Below are positions 52,293 to 62,198 of a DNA stretch of 64,000 bases, in pieces; positions within the stretch are counted from its first letter, which is position 1; the number at the start of each line of letters is the position of its first letter. Made by a program: the position numbers and the translations under genes. The DNA is from Rhinopithecus roxellana (taxonomy: Eukaryota > Chordata > Mammalia > Primates > Cercopithecidae). Location of the stretch: the NCBI RefSeq assembly GCF_007565055.1, contig NC_044560.1, positions 49,933,030-49,997,029 on the forward strand, in the 5' to 3' direction. The notes beneath the pieces are model-generated. The model saw only the letters and a list, made by a program, of their open reading frames with translations, was not told where the DNA came from and ran no database searches.

Positions 52293-52583
52293 GCCCAGCG
52301 CGGTGGCTCACACCCATAATCCCAACACTTTGGGAGGCCAAGGCAGGCAGATTGTTTAAGTCCATGAATTCAAGACTAGCCTGACTAACATGGTGAAAGC
52401 CCATCTCTACTAAAAATACAAAAATTAGCTGAGCGTGGTGGTGCACACCTGTAATCTCAGCTACTTAGGTGACTGAGGCACAAGAATCACTTGGACCCGG
52501 GAGCAGAGGTTGCAGTGGGCTGAGATCATGCCACTGCACTCCAGCCTGGGCAACAGAGTAAGACTGTCTCAAAAAACAAAAAG
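52293..52583 (+). mobile_element. AluS-like element
   Basis: Diverged dimeric Alu (GCCCAGCGCGGTGGCTCACA) with a short A tail and a one-base loss in the right arm. Confidence 0.96.
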
Positions 52584-52845
52584 GAACTATATAATTCCCC
52601 TGAGAAAGGTGGGTGTAACCCTCAGCACACAAGCACACATGCATATACCACAGTATTATTATTTTCACAGACCCCAAAAGGTCCAGGTCCTAGATGGAGA
52701 ACATGAAAGGCCTCATGAAGAAAGTGGTCTAAAGCTGGCATACAGGAAGACCCCACAGGCCAGATTCCCGCCCATGTGACCAGTCACACTGCCTGCCTCA
52801 CCTGTGAGGAACTACTAGCAGCCGCCCCCAAACACTCCGAGTAGA
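52584..52845. other. Single-copy DNA
   Basis: Nothing recognised. Confidence 0.3.
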
Positions 52846-52847
52846 GT

Positions 52848-53060
52848 GGCTAGAGTATGGGCTCTGAAGCCAGGCTGCCCAGGGCTGAATTCTAGCTCTA
52901 TTCCTTACTAGCTGTATGAACAAAGGCATGGTGCCTGTTCTCTATGCGCCTATGTTTCCTCTTCTATAAAGTGGTCTGAATAATAACTACTTCACAGAAT
53001 TGACATGGGAATTAGAGAGATGGCACTTAAAACAGGTGGTAAGCACTCCATATGTGACCT
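52848..53060 (+). repeat. MIR SINE, near complete
   Basis: AGAGTATGGGCTCTGAAGCC, AGGCTGCCCAGGGCTGAATT and CTATTCCTTACTAGCTGTAT begin a well-preserved MIR. Confidence 0.93.
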
Positions 53061-53089
53061 GTTAAACTGTATCTTTTTTTTTTTTCACC

Positions 53090-53425
53090 TTTGATGCTCT
53101 CTCTCCCTGGAGTAACCCCTTTCCCCCTTTCTCTGCCTGGAGAGCATATTAGCCCAATGTCCCTTCCTTTCCAGAGGCCTCCTTCCTTTACTTCATCAAG
53201 TAATTTGATGCTTTTCCTCTATGTTCTTGTCGCTCCTTTTAGACACCTCTTACAGCACCTGTCACATTGCAGTCATTTATCTTACTGTTGTGTAGGTGTT
53301 TGCCCTTTTCACTGGATTATTAATTCTTAAAAAGCAAGGGGCAGATTTTATATATCTTTTCATCTCTAGGGACAAGACAGTCCCCGGAGTAAGCAGTTGA
53401 CATGATCTGGTGAATTAGTGAATAG
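53090..53425 (+). repeat. L2 LINE 3' end
   Basis: CCCCTTTCTCTGCCTGGAGA, AGACACCTCTTACAGCACCT and GTCATTTATCTTACTGTTGT are L2 in order. Confidence 0.82.
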
Positions 53426-53439
53426 ATGGACGATGATGG

Positions 53440-53505
53440 ATAGACGAGAGAAGTGACTTGCCCAGGATCACAGAGCTTAAATCCAGGGTCTCTGTTTAAT
53501 TTATG
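53440..53505 (-). repeat. MIR SINE fragment
   Basis: AGTGACTTGCCCAGGATCAC and AGAGCTTAAATCCAGGGTCT are the complemented MIR core. Confidence 0.75.
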
Positions 53506-53509
53506 TTGG

Positions 53510-53605
53510 GAAAATTACTCTTCCGCACCTCTGGTTTCCCATCTGGAAAACAGATTTGGTAATAATGGCTCCTACATTTTGGCATTGGGAGGGTTCAACA
53601 AAGTA
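53510..53605 (+). repeat. MIR SINE fragment
   Basis: CCTCTGGTTTCCCATCTGGA and AAACAGATTTGGTAATAATG are MIR. Confidence 0.72.
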
Positions 53606-53607
53606 CG

Positions 53608-53835
53608 CATAGGGAAGTATTCAAGAATATAAGCTCTAGAGTCAGATTGTATGGGTTCAAGTCCCAGCTCCACCACTTATGAGCTGTGTGATCTTTGACA
53701 AATTCTTAACCTTGCTATGCCTAGAGGAGGCAGAACACATTAATGAGCTGTTCAGAAAATTAAAAGAGATACTCTCTGTGAAGTCCCCAGTGCCTGGCTC
53801 AGAGTAGGTATTCAGTAAGTAAATACTGGTTTCCT
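53608..53835 (+). repeat. MIR SINE, near complete
   Basis: AAGCTCTAGAGTCAGATTGT, GGGTTCAAGTCCCAGCTCCA and GTGCCTGGCTCAGAGTAGGT are MIR. Confidence 0.93.
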
Positions 53836-55020
53836 TCCCTGAACCCCCATCTTCTGCAGACCTGTGTGGCTTGGACTCTGAATACCCAAACCAGCTGTTT
53901 GAATGCCATGTTTTGTTCCTAGTGACTAATGTCCCTTAAGCCAAGGTTGGAAAGGCAACTCCAGAACTGAGCTTACACTTGGGTACTGAGTTAGATGAGG
54001 GGAATGTGGCTGAGTGGTTTACTTAATTAATAAGGAAACTTTTGAAAGGAGGCAGTTTAAAATCAACAAACATGTCAAAAAATTGAAAGCAAGAGCTATC
54101 CCACAATTTTATATGTGGATTTCATATGTCATTGGAATATTCCTTTATATAAAGCTATGAATAACAGGATCATCCAAACCCAAAATGTTTTACAAACCAT
54201 AAGAGCAGTGATCAGAATTGGTTTTGCAGCAAATTAGCCAGTTAATCAGTGTACGACATTATAACAATTCTTGAATTTCCTTCTACTCTATCACAATATA
54301 TTCTAATTAACTATTCAAAATTCTCCAATGGTCACATGTCAATTACTAAGCCAAAAAGTATGGAAGAAAAAGGGAAAGATCTTTCTATGTTGGATCTAGT
54401 TTCCCATCACATGCCCACCTGGATCTCCCCAAACTTCCTTCTTACTGTGGAATTTGGAAGAGGCTGAAATGTGGGTACCCAGGACCCTGGAAGCCAAGGG
54501 GTGTCTGTGGCTCAGCCAGCAAGTATTTGGCAGTTCAGTTCAAAGAGAAGGTCCGAGAGGGTAGGGGCCTCAGCGGGACCAAAGGGATAAGATGCACAGA
54601 GAGGAAGGGAGAAGGGCAGGAATCTTGTTAGCAAAACCAGCTGCCTGCCAAGTAGGGCGTGTGTCTGAATTTCTGAAGAAAAAGAGAGGATCATAGCTGT
54701 TAGTTTTAATTTCAGTGCTTCAAAACTTGGGTAAAAAGGGGAATTGTGCGTGTATATAATACTCCACTCTCCATTTCCCAAATAAACTCTATCTGCATCT
54801 TCCATCTGAATCTTTCTTAACCTGAACCTTGCTTATCAATACCTTGAGGCTTGTTGAAACCCTGTTCTAAGAACTCCTTCCTGTTCTCTTCCGTTTGGGA
54901 ACGAATCTCTACCTTCTTCTCTTACGTGCCCGTGGTACTTTATGTCTCCATTTTAAGACTGCTCATAGACTTATTTAATTATACGCCAGCCAACTTCCTT
55001 CATTCTTTTCCCCACTTATG
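53836..55020. other. Single-copy DNA, about 1.2 kb
   Basis: No interspersed repeat or gene recognised. The minus-strand 97-codon frame at 54512-54805 and plus frame 54249-54467 have no recognised domain. 54040-54330 is AT-rich. Confidence 0.45.
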
Positions 55021-55024
55021 TTCC

Positions 55025-55342
55025 TCTTTTTAAATAGCTTTATGGAGATATAATTGACATACAATAAACTGTGTGTATTTAAAGTGTACAATTAGATATG
55101 TGCAGACATGAGAAACTCTCAGCACTGATAGTAAGAATGTCTACCACCCTGAAAGGTTCCTTGTGCTTCTTTGAATCCTTTCCTTCTACCTCACTTCCAC
55201 AAACAACCATGGATCTGCTTTCTGTCACTGTAGATCAGCTTGCATTTTCTGGAGTTTTCTATAAATGGAATTATACAATATGTACTCTTCTTTGATTGGC
55301 TTCTTTCACTGTGCACAATTCTGTTGAGATTCATCCCTTCAA
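55025..55342 (-). mobile_element. Old L1 3' UTR fragment
   Basis: AGCTTTATGGAGATATAATT, GACATACAATAAACTGTGTG and TTTTCTATAAATGGAATTAT are the complemented end of an old L1. Confidence 0.88.
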
Positions 55343-55454
55343 CCTTCCCTCCTCACTGGATTGTGGACTTCGCCAGGCAGGAATAATGGCTCGCCCAGGG
55401 AATGGAGCTCAGTGATGGGCACAACGCAAGACCCATGGAGGAGGAGGAGGTGGT

Positions 55455-55655
55455 GTGATGGGCAGCTCTGGATTTGGTAGGAGAATATATATGGCTTTCA
55501 GGCTGGACTCAGTCACGTGTAGCTGTGTAGCCAGCAGTCAGTCAGTTACAGTCGCAGCCTCAGCTTCCTCATCTGTACATTGAGGGTGATGGTAAACTCC
55601 CTTCTCTCTGGAGGGTTCTGTGAGACTCCACTGAGCCAGGAGATAAAGTGCTCTG
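55455..55655 (+). repeat. MIR SINE, diverged
   Basis: GCAGCCTCAGCTTCCTCATC, TGTACATTGAGGGTGATGG and GGAGGGTTCTGTGAGACTCC are MIR. Confidence 0.8.
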
Positions 55656-56242
55656 TAAACTGTGACAGGTCAGACCTGGGCAAAGGATTAGGCCTGGATC
55701 AAGCCAGCAGCACACTGGGAATGCCCCAGATCCCAGGGCTAGTCAAAGACAGCCTTGTCATCCAGGGAAGCCCTGTGGACTTGAGAGTCCTTGTAGAAAT
55801 AGCCAATAAGGAGGACTATGTCTGGTGGACTTTAATCCTGGCCCAGTCACCAAAATGTCAAGGTTTCTTTCCCCTTGACCCTCCCCCCTTCCTCTGTGTG
55901 GGCTGTGTTTATTTAGGAGGTCTCCCTCCCTCCAGAGAGCCACACATAACCGGAGGATTCCTCCTTTGGCCTGGAGCCGGCTGATAAGGGCAGTTCATCT
56001 GCTGGGGGCTCCCAGGACCAGCAGGAATAGGAATGAAGCCTGTGGAAGGGAGCAGGGGAGACTGCCAGGCCTGGCTGCAGCTTCCTCTGGCTAGAACTGA
56101 GGAGAAGGGGGAGAAGGAGAGAAGGAAATATTTGTCTCATATTTAAAGTCAACTTGACCTATAAAATCACACCAAAATTGGGGAGGCTGCCTATCTCCTC
56201 TGACGGACTACGTTTCTTATATGGTATTGCTTAATAAAGAGA
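55656..56242. promoter_or_regulatory. Repeat-free block with ETS and GATA motifs
   Basis: No repeat is recognised over about 590 bases. Motifs include ACCGGAGGA (ETS, 55949-55957), lying in the 13-base palindrome GGAGGATTCCTCC (55952-55964), TGATAAGG (GATA, 55982-55989) and CATCTG (E-box, 55996-56001). Motif clustering is suggestive only. The 134-codon frame 55580-55984 crosses a MIR and is not coding. Confidence 0.3.
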
Positions 56243-56244
56243 AG

Positions 56245-56348
56245 TGTGGTGAACTGGAAGAGCCCAGAGATGGAGATTCAAGGCCTAGCACAGTCACTAA
56301 TTTCCTGTGTGAGCTTGCCAAAGCTGCTTTCCCTCTCCAGGCTTTACT
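56245..56348 (+). repeat. MIR SINE fragment
   Basis: AGATGGAGATTCAAGGCCTA and CACTAATTTCCTGTGTGAGC are MIR. Confidence 0.72.
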
Positions 56349-56351
56349 TAA

Positions 56352-56552
56352 TTAGAACCATTAACTGAATACCTACTGTGTGTTCGACACAACACTACAT
56401 TCTCCATATGCTTTTATAAATGTAACCTTCAAAGCTATCCTGCAAAGTGAATATTCTTCTACTCATTTTACAGTTGATGAAGGTGAAGTAACATGTTCAA
56501 GGTCACCTAGGAAACGGTCAAATTATGAACTTAGCGCTGTCTGGCAACAGAA
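56352..56552 (-). repeat. MIR SINE, near complete
   Basis: AACTGAATACCTACTGTGTG, CTCATTTTACAGTTGATGAA and TTCAAGGTCACCTAGGAAAC follow the complemented MIR. Confidence 0.85.
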
Positions 56553-56631
56553 TCCACATTTTTTTTTTTTTTTTTTTTAAAGAACTTAAGGACAGCAATT
56601 CTCAGGGAATTAGCTTAATAATAAATTATTT

Positions 56632-56961
56632 GGCTGGGGGCGGGGTGGCTCACATCTGTAATCCCAGCACTTTGGGAGGCTGAAGCGGGTAGATCAACTG
56701 AGGTCAGGAGTTTGAGACCAGCCTGGCCAACATGGTGAAACCCCATCTCTACTAAAAATACAAAACTTAGCAGGGCGTGGTGGCGCTGGCCTGTATTCCC
56801 AGCTACTTGGGAGGCTGAGACATGAGAATCGCTTGAACCTGGGAGGCGGAGGTTGCAGTGAGCTGAAATGGCACCACTGCACTCCAGCCTGCTAACAAAG
56901 CGAGACTCTATCTCAAAAAGTATATATATATAAATAAAATAATACTAATACTACTACTAAT
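56632..56961 (+). mobile_element. AluS-like element with a rearranged A tail
   Basis: Dimeric Alu from GGCTGGGGGCGGGGTGGC. The tail has become (TA)n and (AATACTA)n. AATAATAAATTATTT at 56617-56631 is repeated with one insertion after the tail, from about 56962. Confidence 0.96.
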
Positions 56962-56979
56962 AATAATAGTAAATTATTT

Positions 56980-57383
56980 CTTGCTCATACTCTGTGGAAA
57001 GAAGGTTCTGCGACCAACTTCATATGGGGAATGCTGCATACAGCATATCCCTGTCATGAAGAACCACAATTTCATTTTCATGTCTTAGAAGGTTCTGAAA
57101 AACCTTGGAGTAAAGGGATTTAACTCCTTCATTTAACCAAAACTTTCTCATATTAAATTTATCATCAACCTTTTTACCTCTGTAAACCTATTCATATTCC
57201 AAAGAACAGGTGCTCCTCAGAGCACTGTCTGGGAATCGTGGTTGAATCAGAGTTGGAGGGATTGCAGAGTTTATCCATCTAGCTATCAGAATTTCACTAA
57301 CGATGCTTTTTTAACACCTGCAGTGATGAAAGGCTCACTACCTAGTGAGAAAGCTTACTCTGTTGTTGCACAAATATAGCTGT
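56980..57383. other. Single-copy DNA
   Basis: Nothing recognised. Confidence 0.35.
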
Positions 57384-57384
57384 T

Positions 57385-57645
57385 AGAATAGCACTGCCCA
57401 GGAGAAGAATACTGAAAGCCATATGTGTGATTCTAAATTTTCTAGGACCTACAGAATAAAAGAAAAAAGAAACAAAATTAATTTTAATCACGTATACTAA
57501 TCAGCCCAGTAGACCTAAAATTATCATTTCAACCAGTCCTCAAAAGAATATTAATTTGATATTATACTTTCTTTTTAAATTAAGTCTCAGTGCTTAGTAG
57601 CCGCATTTGGCTAGTGTCTAGCAAAACAGATAGTACAAGGTTAGA
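57385..57645 (+). repeat. hAT-Charlie-type DNA transposon remnant
   Basis: GTTAGAATAGCACTGCCCAG, TAATTTTAATCACGTATACT, AAAATTATCATTTCAACCAG and CATTTGGCTAGTGTCTAGC match a common hAT-Charlie nonautonomous element. Name not certain. Confidence 0.65.
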
Positions 57646-58195
57646 AGATTCTTCTTCAGGTGGTGCTAAGCTCTTCTTACCTGTGCCTCTCTTCCAAAGT
57701 CTTTGGGTTCAAGACATGAATACATGGCCTCACACGCAGCCACCAATCCTGAGGATGAGTTCTGCTTGGCTGTGTCCTCATACATCCTCCCTCAAGAGTC
57801 CCTCATCACGGAGCTCAGCCCTCTGGCAGTGATCTGCTAAGGTCTGTCTTTCCCTGGAAAAGGGCTTTCCAAACTTTAAAGTGCTGCCTGAACAAAAGGC
57901 CTCATTCCCCTAACTCCTAGTGAAGCAGGCTTAGAGTTCCACAGGACTTTTCATGCTCTCATCACACTGTTACTTTATATTGAACCTGTAAGCAGTGGCC
58001 AACACATTGTCTAACCCCAGCAACTCCTTTCTGCTCCGTGGGCCTCAGTGTCCCCATCTGTCAAATAACAGATTTGAGCTTTCATGATTCAGACACTTTT
58101 AGTCTTTTCTTATCCACACTTCTCTCTTTCCCTACTTACCACATTTCTTATTAAACCAAGTCTTCTGTCAGTATTCAGGAAATAGTTTTAATATA
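57646..58195. other. Single-copy DNA
   Basis: No gene recognised. A short CAGTGTCCCCATCTGTCAAA near 58048 may be a MIR remnant. Confidence 0.4.
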
Positions 58196-58199
58196 CCAT

Positions 58200-58402
58200 C
58201 ATAATAAGCATTTCTTGGATGTTTGTCATGTGTCAGGCACTGTGCTAAGAGCCTTATAGATAGCATCTCATTTAAGCCTCTCCATACCCAAGTGAATTAA
58301 ACACTATTAATCCCTTTCACAATTGTGGAAACTGAGGCATCAAGCAATTGAGTCATAGATCACATGCCGAATGAGGAGAACAGCTGAAAATTACAACTCA
58401 GC
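58200..58402 (-). repeat. MIR SINE, near complete
   Basis: GTGTCAGGCACTGTGCTAAG, TAGCATCTCATTTAAGCCTC and TGTGGAAACTGAGGCATCAA are MIR. Confidence 0.92.
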
Positions 58403-58615
58403 ATCTTCTCATGGCTCCCTGATCCTAGGCTGTGAATCAGGACCTGTCCTCTGACCTGAGCTCAACCCAGGTCTCAGATTACAGAAAAGAGAACAAGGGT
58501 CCAGGGAAGTTTTTCTTGTTATTGTTGTTTGTTGTTTTGTTTTGTGTTTTGTTTTGGTTTGGTTTTTAGCCTTTTGTTGTTGTTGCTGAAACCCATGGAG
58601 CATCCTCCTTTCTGT
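58403..58615. other. Single-copy DNA with a T/G-rich tract
   Basis: 58509-58585 is built of TTG, TTTTG and TTGTTG units. Confidence 0.7.
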
Positions 58616-58639
58616 TTTGCAGAGGAAGGAAATACGGTT

Positions 58640-59060
58640 ATACTTTCCTTGCTAAGGAAATCCAACCCTCCACCAGGCTGCTTTCTTCCCATCCCCTTGA
58701 CCTTTTAGGAAAAAGGTGAGGCCCCTGGGAAGGCTCTGGGGGAGACCAGAGGAGCTCAGTGTGCCCTGTCTAGGGCAGGGGTATTTTTAGAGCTGGCTGC
58801 ACACTGTTTACAAGGAAGTCAGTCCCTTGAGCGTGCCCTCGCCCTACAGGGAAACACTGGCCGCCAGCCCCACCCGCTGGCCCAGGCTCCTGCTGGCCCT
58901 CCCTTCCTCCCTCCCTCCCAGCTGTTCCTTTCTTATCGTCTCTATCAGCACGTTGGGCTCTATCAGCATGTGGGTGTGCTGTCATTACCACCCTGAGAGC
59001 ACAACTGAACAAAACTGTAGCCCAGGGCACTGGAAACCTCTTGGAGAAGGCCAGGTGTGA
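58640..59060. promoter_or_regulatory. Candidate cis-regulatory module
   Basis: Repeat-free block with closely spaced motifs. GTATTTTTAG is MEF2-like (58781-58790). TGTTTAC (FOX) adjoins AAGGAAGT (ETS) at 58805-58819. CCCCACCC is KLF-type (58868-58875). CAGCTG (E-box) is at 58919-58924. Three TATC (GATA on the minus strand) lie at 58934, 58943 and 58961. The last two lie in an 11-base direct repeat CTCTATCAGCA (58940-58950 and 58958-58968). Function is inferred only from motif density. Confidence 0.4.
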
Positions 59061-59255
59061 CCAGGTACTGGGGAAAAAAATAAGAAGCTGCTGTCAGTTG
59101 AGAAGATGGCCCTGGCAACTGGCAATCAACTGAAAATCCTGCAAATGGGTGTTTCTCCTGTGAAGAAGCTGTGGAACCTCATTGTCCAGGACCTCCTGAA
59201 AGTGAAGCCCTGATAACTGGAGAGGGTGGCTTGGGGGAATGAAGAGGCCACAGGC
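59061..59255. other. Single-copy DNA
   Basis: Nothing recognised. Confidence 0.3.
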
Positions 59256-59257
59256 CT

Positions 59258-59545
59258 GGGCCAGGAACTCAATTCTGCCTCCAACTCTTACCACAGGCCA
59301 GTTGCTCTCAATTGTGACAAGTCAGTTACCCTTCAGAGCCTCTCTTTCTGCTGCTGTAAACCGACGAGGGCTTGAGTGGTGAGGGCTGTCTAATCAATGA
59401 CTGAACGTCTCAGGCTCCTCAATGATGAAATGAGAGTACTTAGGCCTGCCTCATGGGGCTGGTGGTGGATCTTCAATAGGTTGGTGGTGTTAAGCCCATG
59501 GCACATGGTGGGCAGGCAATACACACGGCCATGAAGGATACTTGC
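59258..59545 (+). repeat. MIR SINE, diverged but long
   Basis: GGCCAGGAACTCAATTCTGC, CAAGTCAGTTACCCTTCAGA, GCCTGCCTCATGGGGCTGGT and GCACATGGTGGGCAGGC occur in MIR order. Confidence 0.75.
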
Positions 59546-59608
59546 CTTATCTTTAGCACTTCACAGTGTCTAGCACAAAGTAAGCACCCAGCAAAAGATG
59601 CTTTTCTT
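59546..59608 (+). repeat. L2 LINE 3' tail
   Basis: TCACAGTGTCTAGCACAAAG and TAAGCACCCAGCAAAAGATG fit the L2 end. Confidence 0.65.
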
Positions 59609-60094
59609 TATTCTTGTAGCTCAGAGTTCTTTCACTTCTAAGACTATACAAAAGCTCTCTCCAACTATGCACTTTTTATAATTAAGTATTTATTCCTTCT
59701 CCCCTAGCCCTGTGCCCATCCCACTGTGTCACAGAAGACACAGTGTCACAGAAGACACTGGAAAGCCTTTCTCTGAGTCACAGTCTGTATCTTCTAGAAA
59801 AGGCTGTCCATCTTCACCCCAAGCCCACTGGCTCCTGAAACACAACATCCAGACCCAGTGCAGCTGGACCTGGCCCAGGTAAGCCAGGCTTCCCAAGGTC
59901 CGACCCCAAGCTTGCAGGGTTGGGTAGGAAGCTGGACCCAGGCAGCCCAACCCTGCCCAAGCTTCCCCGGATGTGAGTATAGAGATTACAAAGCCTGCAG
60001 CCTCCTCAGAGGAAGTACCCTTCTTCCTCTGCCCTGTGGGCAGACTGGATTTCTCTAGCAGCTGCAAGATATTGCAAGATTGTTATTTGAGGTG
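59609..60094. other. Single-copy DNA with a 17-base tandem pair
   Basis: TGTCACAGAAGACAC occurs twice at 59727-59741 and 59744-59758, each able to fold as GTGTC/GACAC. Nothing else recognised. Confidence 0.45.
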
Positions 60095-60252
60095 GATAAA
60101 CTCTCACCAAGTATTCTCCTCCTCACTGCCTCCTCCATCTGCCCCTCCGATTTCCCTCTTCCCTTCCCAGTCCTTTTTCCTTCCTCCTCCTTCACTCCTC
60201 CTTCTCCTCCTCTTCCTCACCCACATTTCTTTCCTCCTCTTCTTCCCTATAG
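60095..60252 (+). repeat. Polypyrimidine tract ending in a splice-acceptor-like site
   Basis: About 155 bases, mostly C/T in CCT/TCC units, finish with TTCTTCCCTATAG at 60241-60252. It resembles an extended 3' splice site, but no convincing exon follows. Confidence 0.7.
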
Positions 60253-60651
60253 CTGTGCTTTTGACCCAAGTGACAGCCTGCTTATATTCCTAAGGGGAGA
60301 GTCCCAGCCGAAGGGAGAGGGATTGGCTCCTCTCTGTGGCTTCATGCCTCCCCTCTCAGTCCTTCCACAAAGGTGTTCTGGTGGCCTCTGGCGTATGTGC
60401 CAGGCACTGGGCCAGAACCTAAAGGGCATAGCCAGGGGCTTGCATAGAGCTAGTTTGCCTGCTGGCCTGGGCCAGGCAAGCACACTTTGTTGGTTGGGTT
60501 GCATATTAAAAAACTGTCACTTCTGGCCACCTTCTTTACTGTCTCAGGGTCTTGCATGCGCACTGTTTCTAGAATCATTTTGCTGTATCTTCAACAACTA
60601 TCGTAACGACAGATTACCTTAACTTTAACTAGCAGGTGCCACTTTGGGAGA
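60253..60651. other. Single-copy DNA
   Basis: No gene recognised. The 180-codon frame 60080-60622 reads through the polypyrimidine tract as a Ser/Pro/Leu-rich low-complexity stretch and has no recognised domain. Confidence 0.4.
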
Positions 60652-60652
60652 A

Positions 60653-60949
60653 TTTTTTTTGTTTTTTGTTTTTTTTCTTTTTGAGACGAAGTTTCACTCT
60701 TGTTGCCCAGGCTGGAGTGCAGTGGCACCATCTCGGCTCACTGCAACCTCCACCTCCCAGGTTCAAGCAATTCCTCTGTCTCAGCCTCCCAAGTAGCTGG
60801 AATTACAGGCACCCACCACCATGCCAGGCTAATTTTTTGTATTTTTAGTAGAGACGGGGTTTCACTATGTTGGCCAGGCTAGTCTTGAACTCCTGACCTT
60901 ATGATCCGCCTGCCTAGGCCTCCCAAAGTACTGGGATTACAGGTGTGAG
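60653..60949 (-). mobile_element. Alu, slightly 5'-truncated
   Basis: Complement of an AluS-like element with a T-rich tail. It ends at ACAGGTGTGAG, missing the first about 25 Alu bases. Short target duplication GAGAAT on both sides. Confidence 0.95.
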
Positions 60950-61013
60950 AGAATATGTTTTAGAAAAGAGATGCCTCCTGTTTCTCTCTATCTCCTGCCC
61001 ACCAGGGCAGCAC

Positions 61014-61350
61014 TTTTTTTTTCTTTCTTTTTTTTGTTGCTGTTGTTGTTTTTTGTTTTGTTTTGTTTTTGAGATGGAGTCTCACTTTGTCACCCAGGCT
61101 GGAGTGCAGTAGCACTATCTCGGCTCACTGTAAGTTCTGCCTCCCAGGTTCACGCCATTTTCCTGCCTCAGCCTCCCAAGTAGCTGGGACTACAGGCGCC
61201 CGCCACCACGCCTGGCTAATTTTTTTTTTGTATTTTTAGTAGAGACGGGGTTTCACTGTTTTAGCCAGGATGGTCTCGATCTCCTGACCTCGTGATCCAC
61301 CCGCCTCAGCCTCCCAAAGTGCTGGGATTACGCATGAGCCACCGCGCCCG
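61014..61350 (-). mobile_element. AluY-like element inserted in another Alu tail
   Basis: Complement of an Alu with a long mixed T/G tail. It ends GAGCCACCGCGCCCG, where the next Alu's T run begins. GCAGCAC flanks this Alu and the next one together (61007-61013 and 61651-61657). Confidence 0.95.
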
Positions 61351-61645
61351 TTGTTCTTTTTTTGAGACGGAGTTTCACTCTGTCGCCCAGGCTGGAGCAC
61401 AGTGGCGTGATCTCGGCTCACTGCAACCTTTACCTCCCAGGTTCAAGTGATTCTCCTGCCTCAGCCTCCCGAATAGCTGGGATTACAGCTGTCTGCCACC
61501 ACACCCAGCTATTTTTTATATTTTTAGTAGAAACACGGTTTCACCATGTTGGCCAGGTTGGTCTCGAACTCCTGACCACAGGTGATCCACCCACCTTGGC
61601 CTCCCAAAGTGCTGGGATTACAGGTGTAAGCCACTGCCCCCGGCC
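61351..61645 (-). mobile_element. AluS-like element
   Basis: Complement of a dimeric Alu ending CACTGCCCCCGGCC. It appears to be the first occupant of the GCAGCAC target site. Confidence 0.96.
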
Positions 61646-61657
61646 AGAAAGCAGCAC

Positions 61658-62022
61658 ATTTAATGGCACAAGTGGTCAAATGAGTAACAGGGCCAGCCAG
61701 CTAACATAGGTGGCTTGAGTGTGGAGTACTGGCAAGGAAGGATGTCAGGAGAGGAGGCTAGAGACCCAGCATGGGCCAAATCATGCCAGTAGCCACCACT
61801 GGAAGCCATTGCCCCTCTCATTCTGCAGCAGGAACTGCCTCTAGGAAGACATGGAGGCTGGGCTAGAGAATGGAGAGAAAAGCAGCAGGAAGACCTGGAG
61901 GAAAACAGTGACAATTCTTCTGATCCCATCGAGCCTCTTTAATTCCAAATCTTTTTCTTCTAAGCCACCGCTGACTTTACAAATCTCAAGGGTCCTAAGA
62001 GGCATGTGTTCATTCCCAAGCC
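61658..62022. other. Single-copy DNA
   Basis: Nothing recognised. Confidence 0.35.
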
Positions 62023-62024
62023 TA

Positions 62025-62125
62025 TACTTCTATACTCACTTTCTGTGCCTTGCTGCCTGGGTGACCTTAGATAAGTCCTTTAGCCACTCTGGATATATTT
62101 TCTTTATCTGTAATCAGAAAGAAGG
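62025..62125 (+). repeat. MIR SINE fragment
   Basis: GTGACCTTAGATAAGTCCTT and ATTTTCTTTATCTGTAATCA are MIR. The (GT)n grew at its end. Confidence 0.8.
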
Positions 62126-62126
62126 G

Positions 62127-62180
62127 GTGTGTGTGTGTATGTGTGTGTGTGTGCATGAGAACACACACAAAAACACACAC
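62127..62180. repeat. (GT)n facing (AC)n
   Basis: GTGTGTGTGTGTATGTGTG with more GT units, an 8-9-base spacer, then CACACACAAAAACACACACA. The two halves are complementary. Confidence 0.95.
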
Positions 62181-62198
62181 AACCACCAAAGGGTGGTT
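62181..62198. repeat. Short perfect hairpin
   Basis: AACCACC, loop AAAG, GGTGGTT. Confidence 0.95.

Noticed and set aside
58919..58937. E-box followed by GATA considered as a classical TAL1-GATA1 composite
   Set aside because: The spacing is near nine bases, but the GATA core is on the opposite strand from the canonical composite, so only a loose cluster is claimed.
60080..60622. 180-codon open frame
   Set aside because: Its first half is the translation of a polypyrimidine tract (Ser/Pro/Leu/Phe repeats) and the rest has no recognised protein similarity or splice support.
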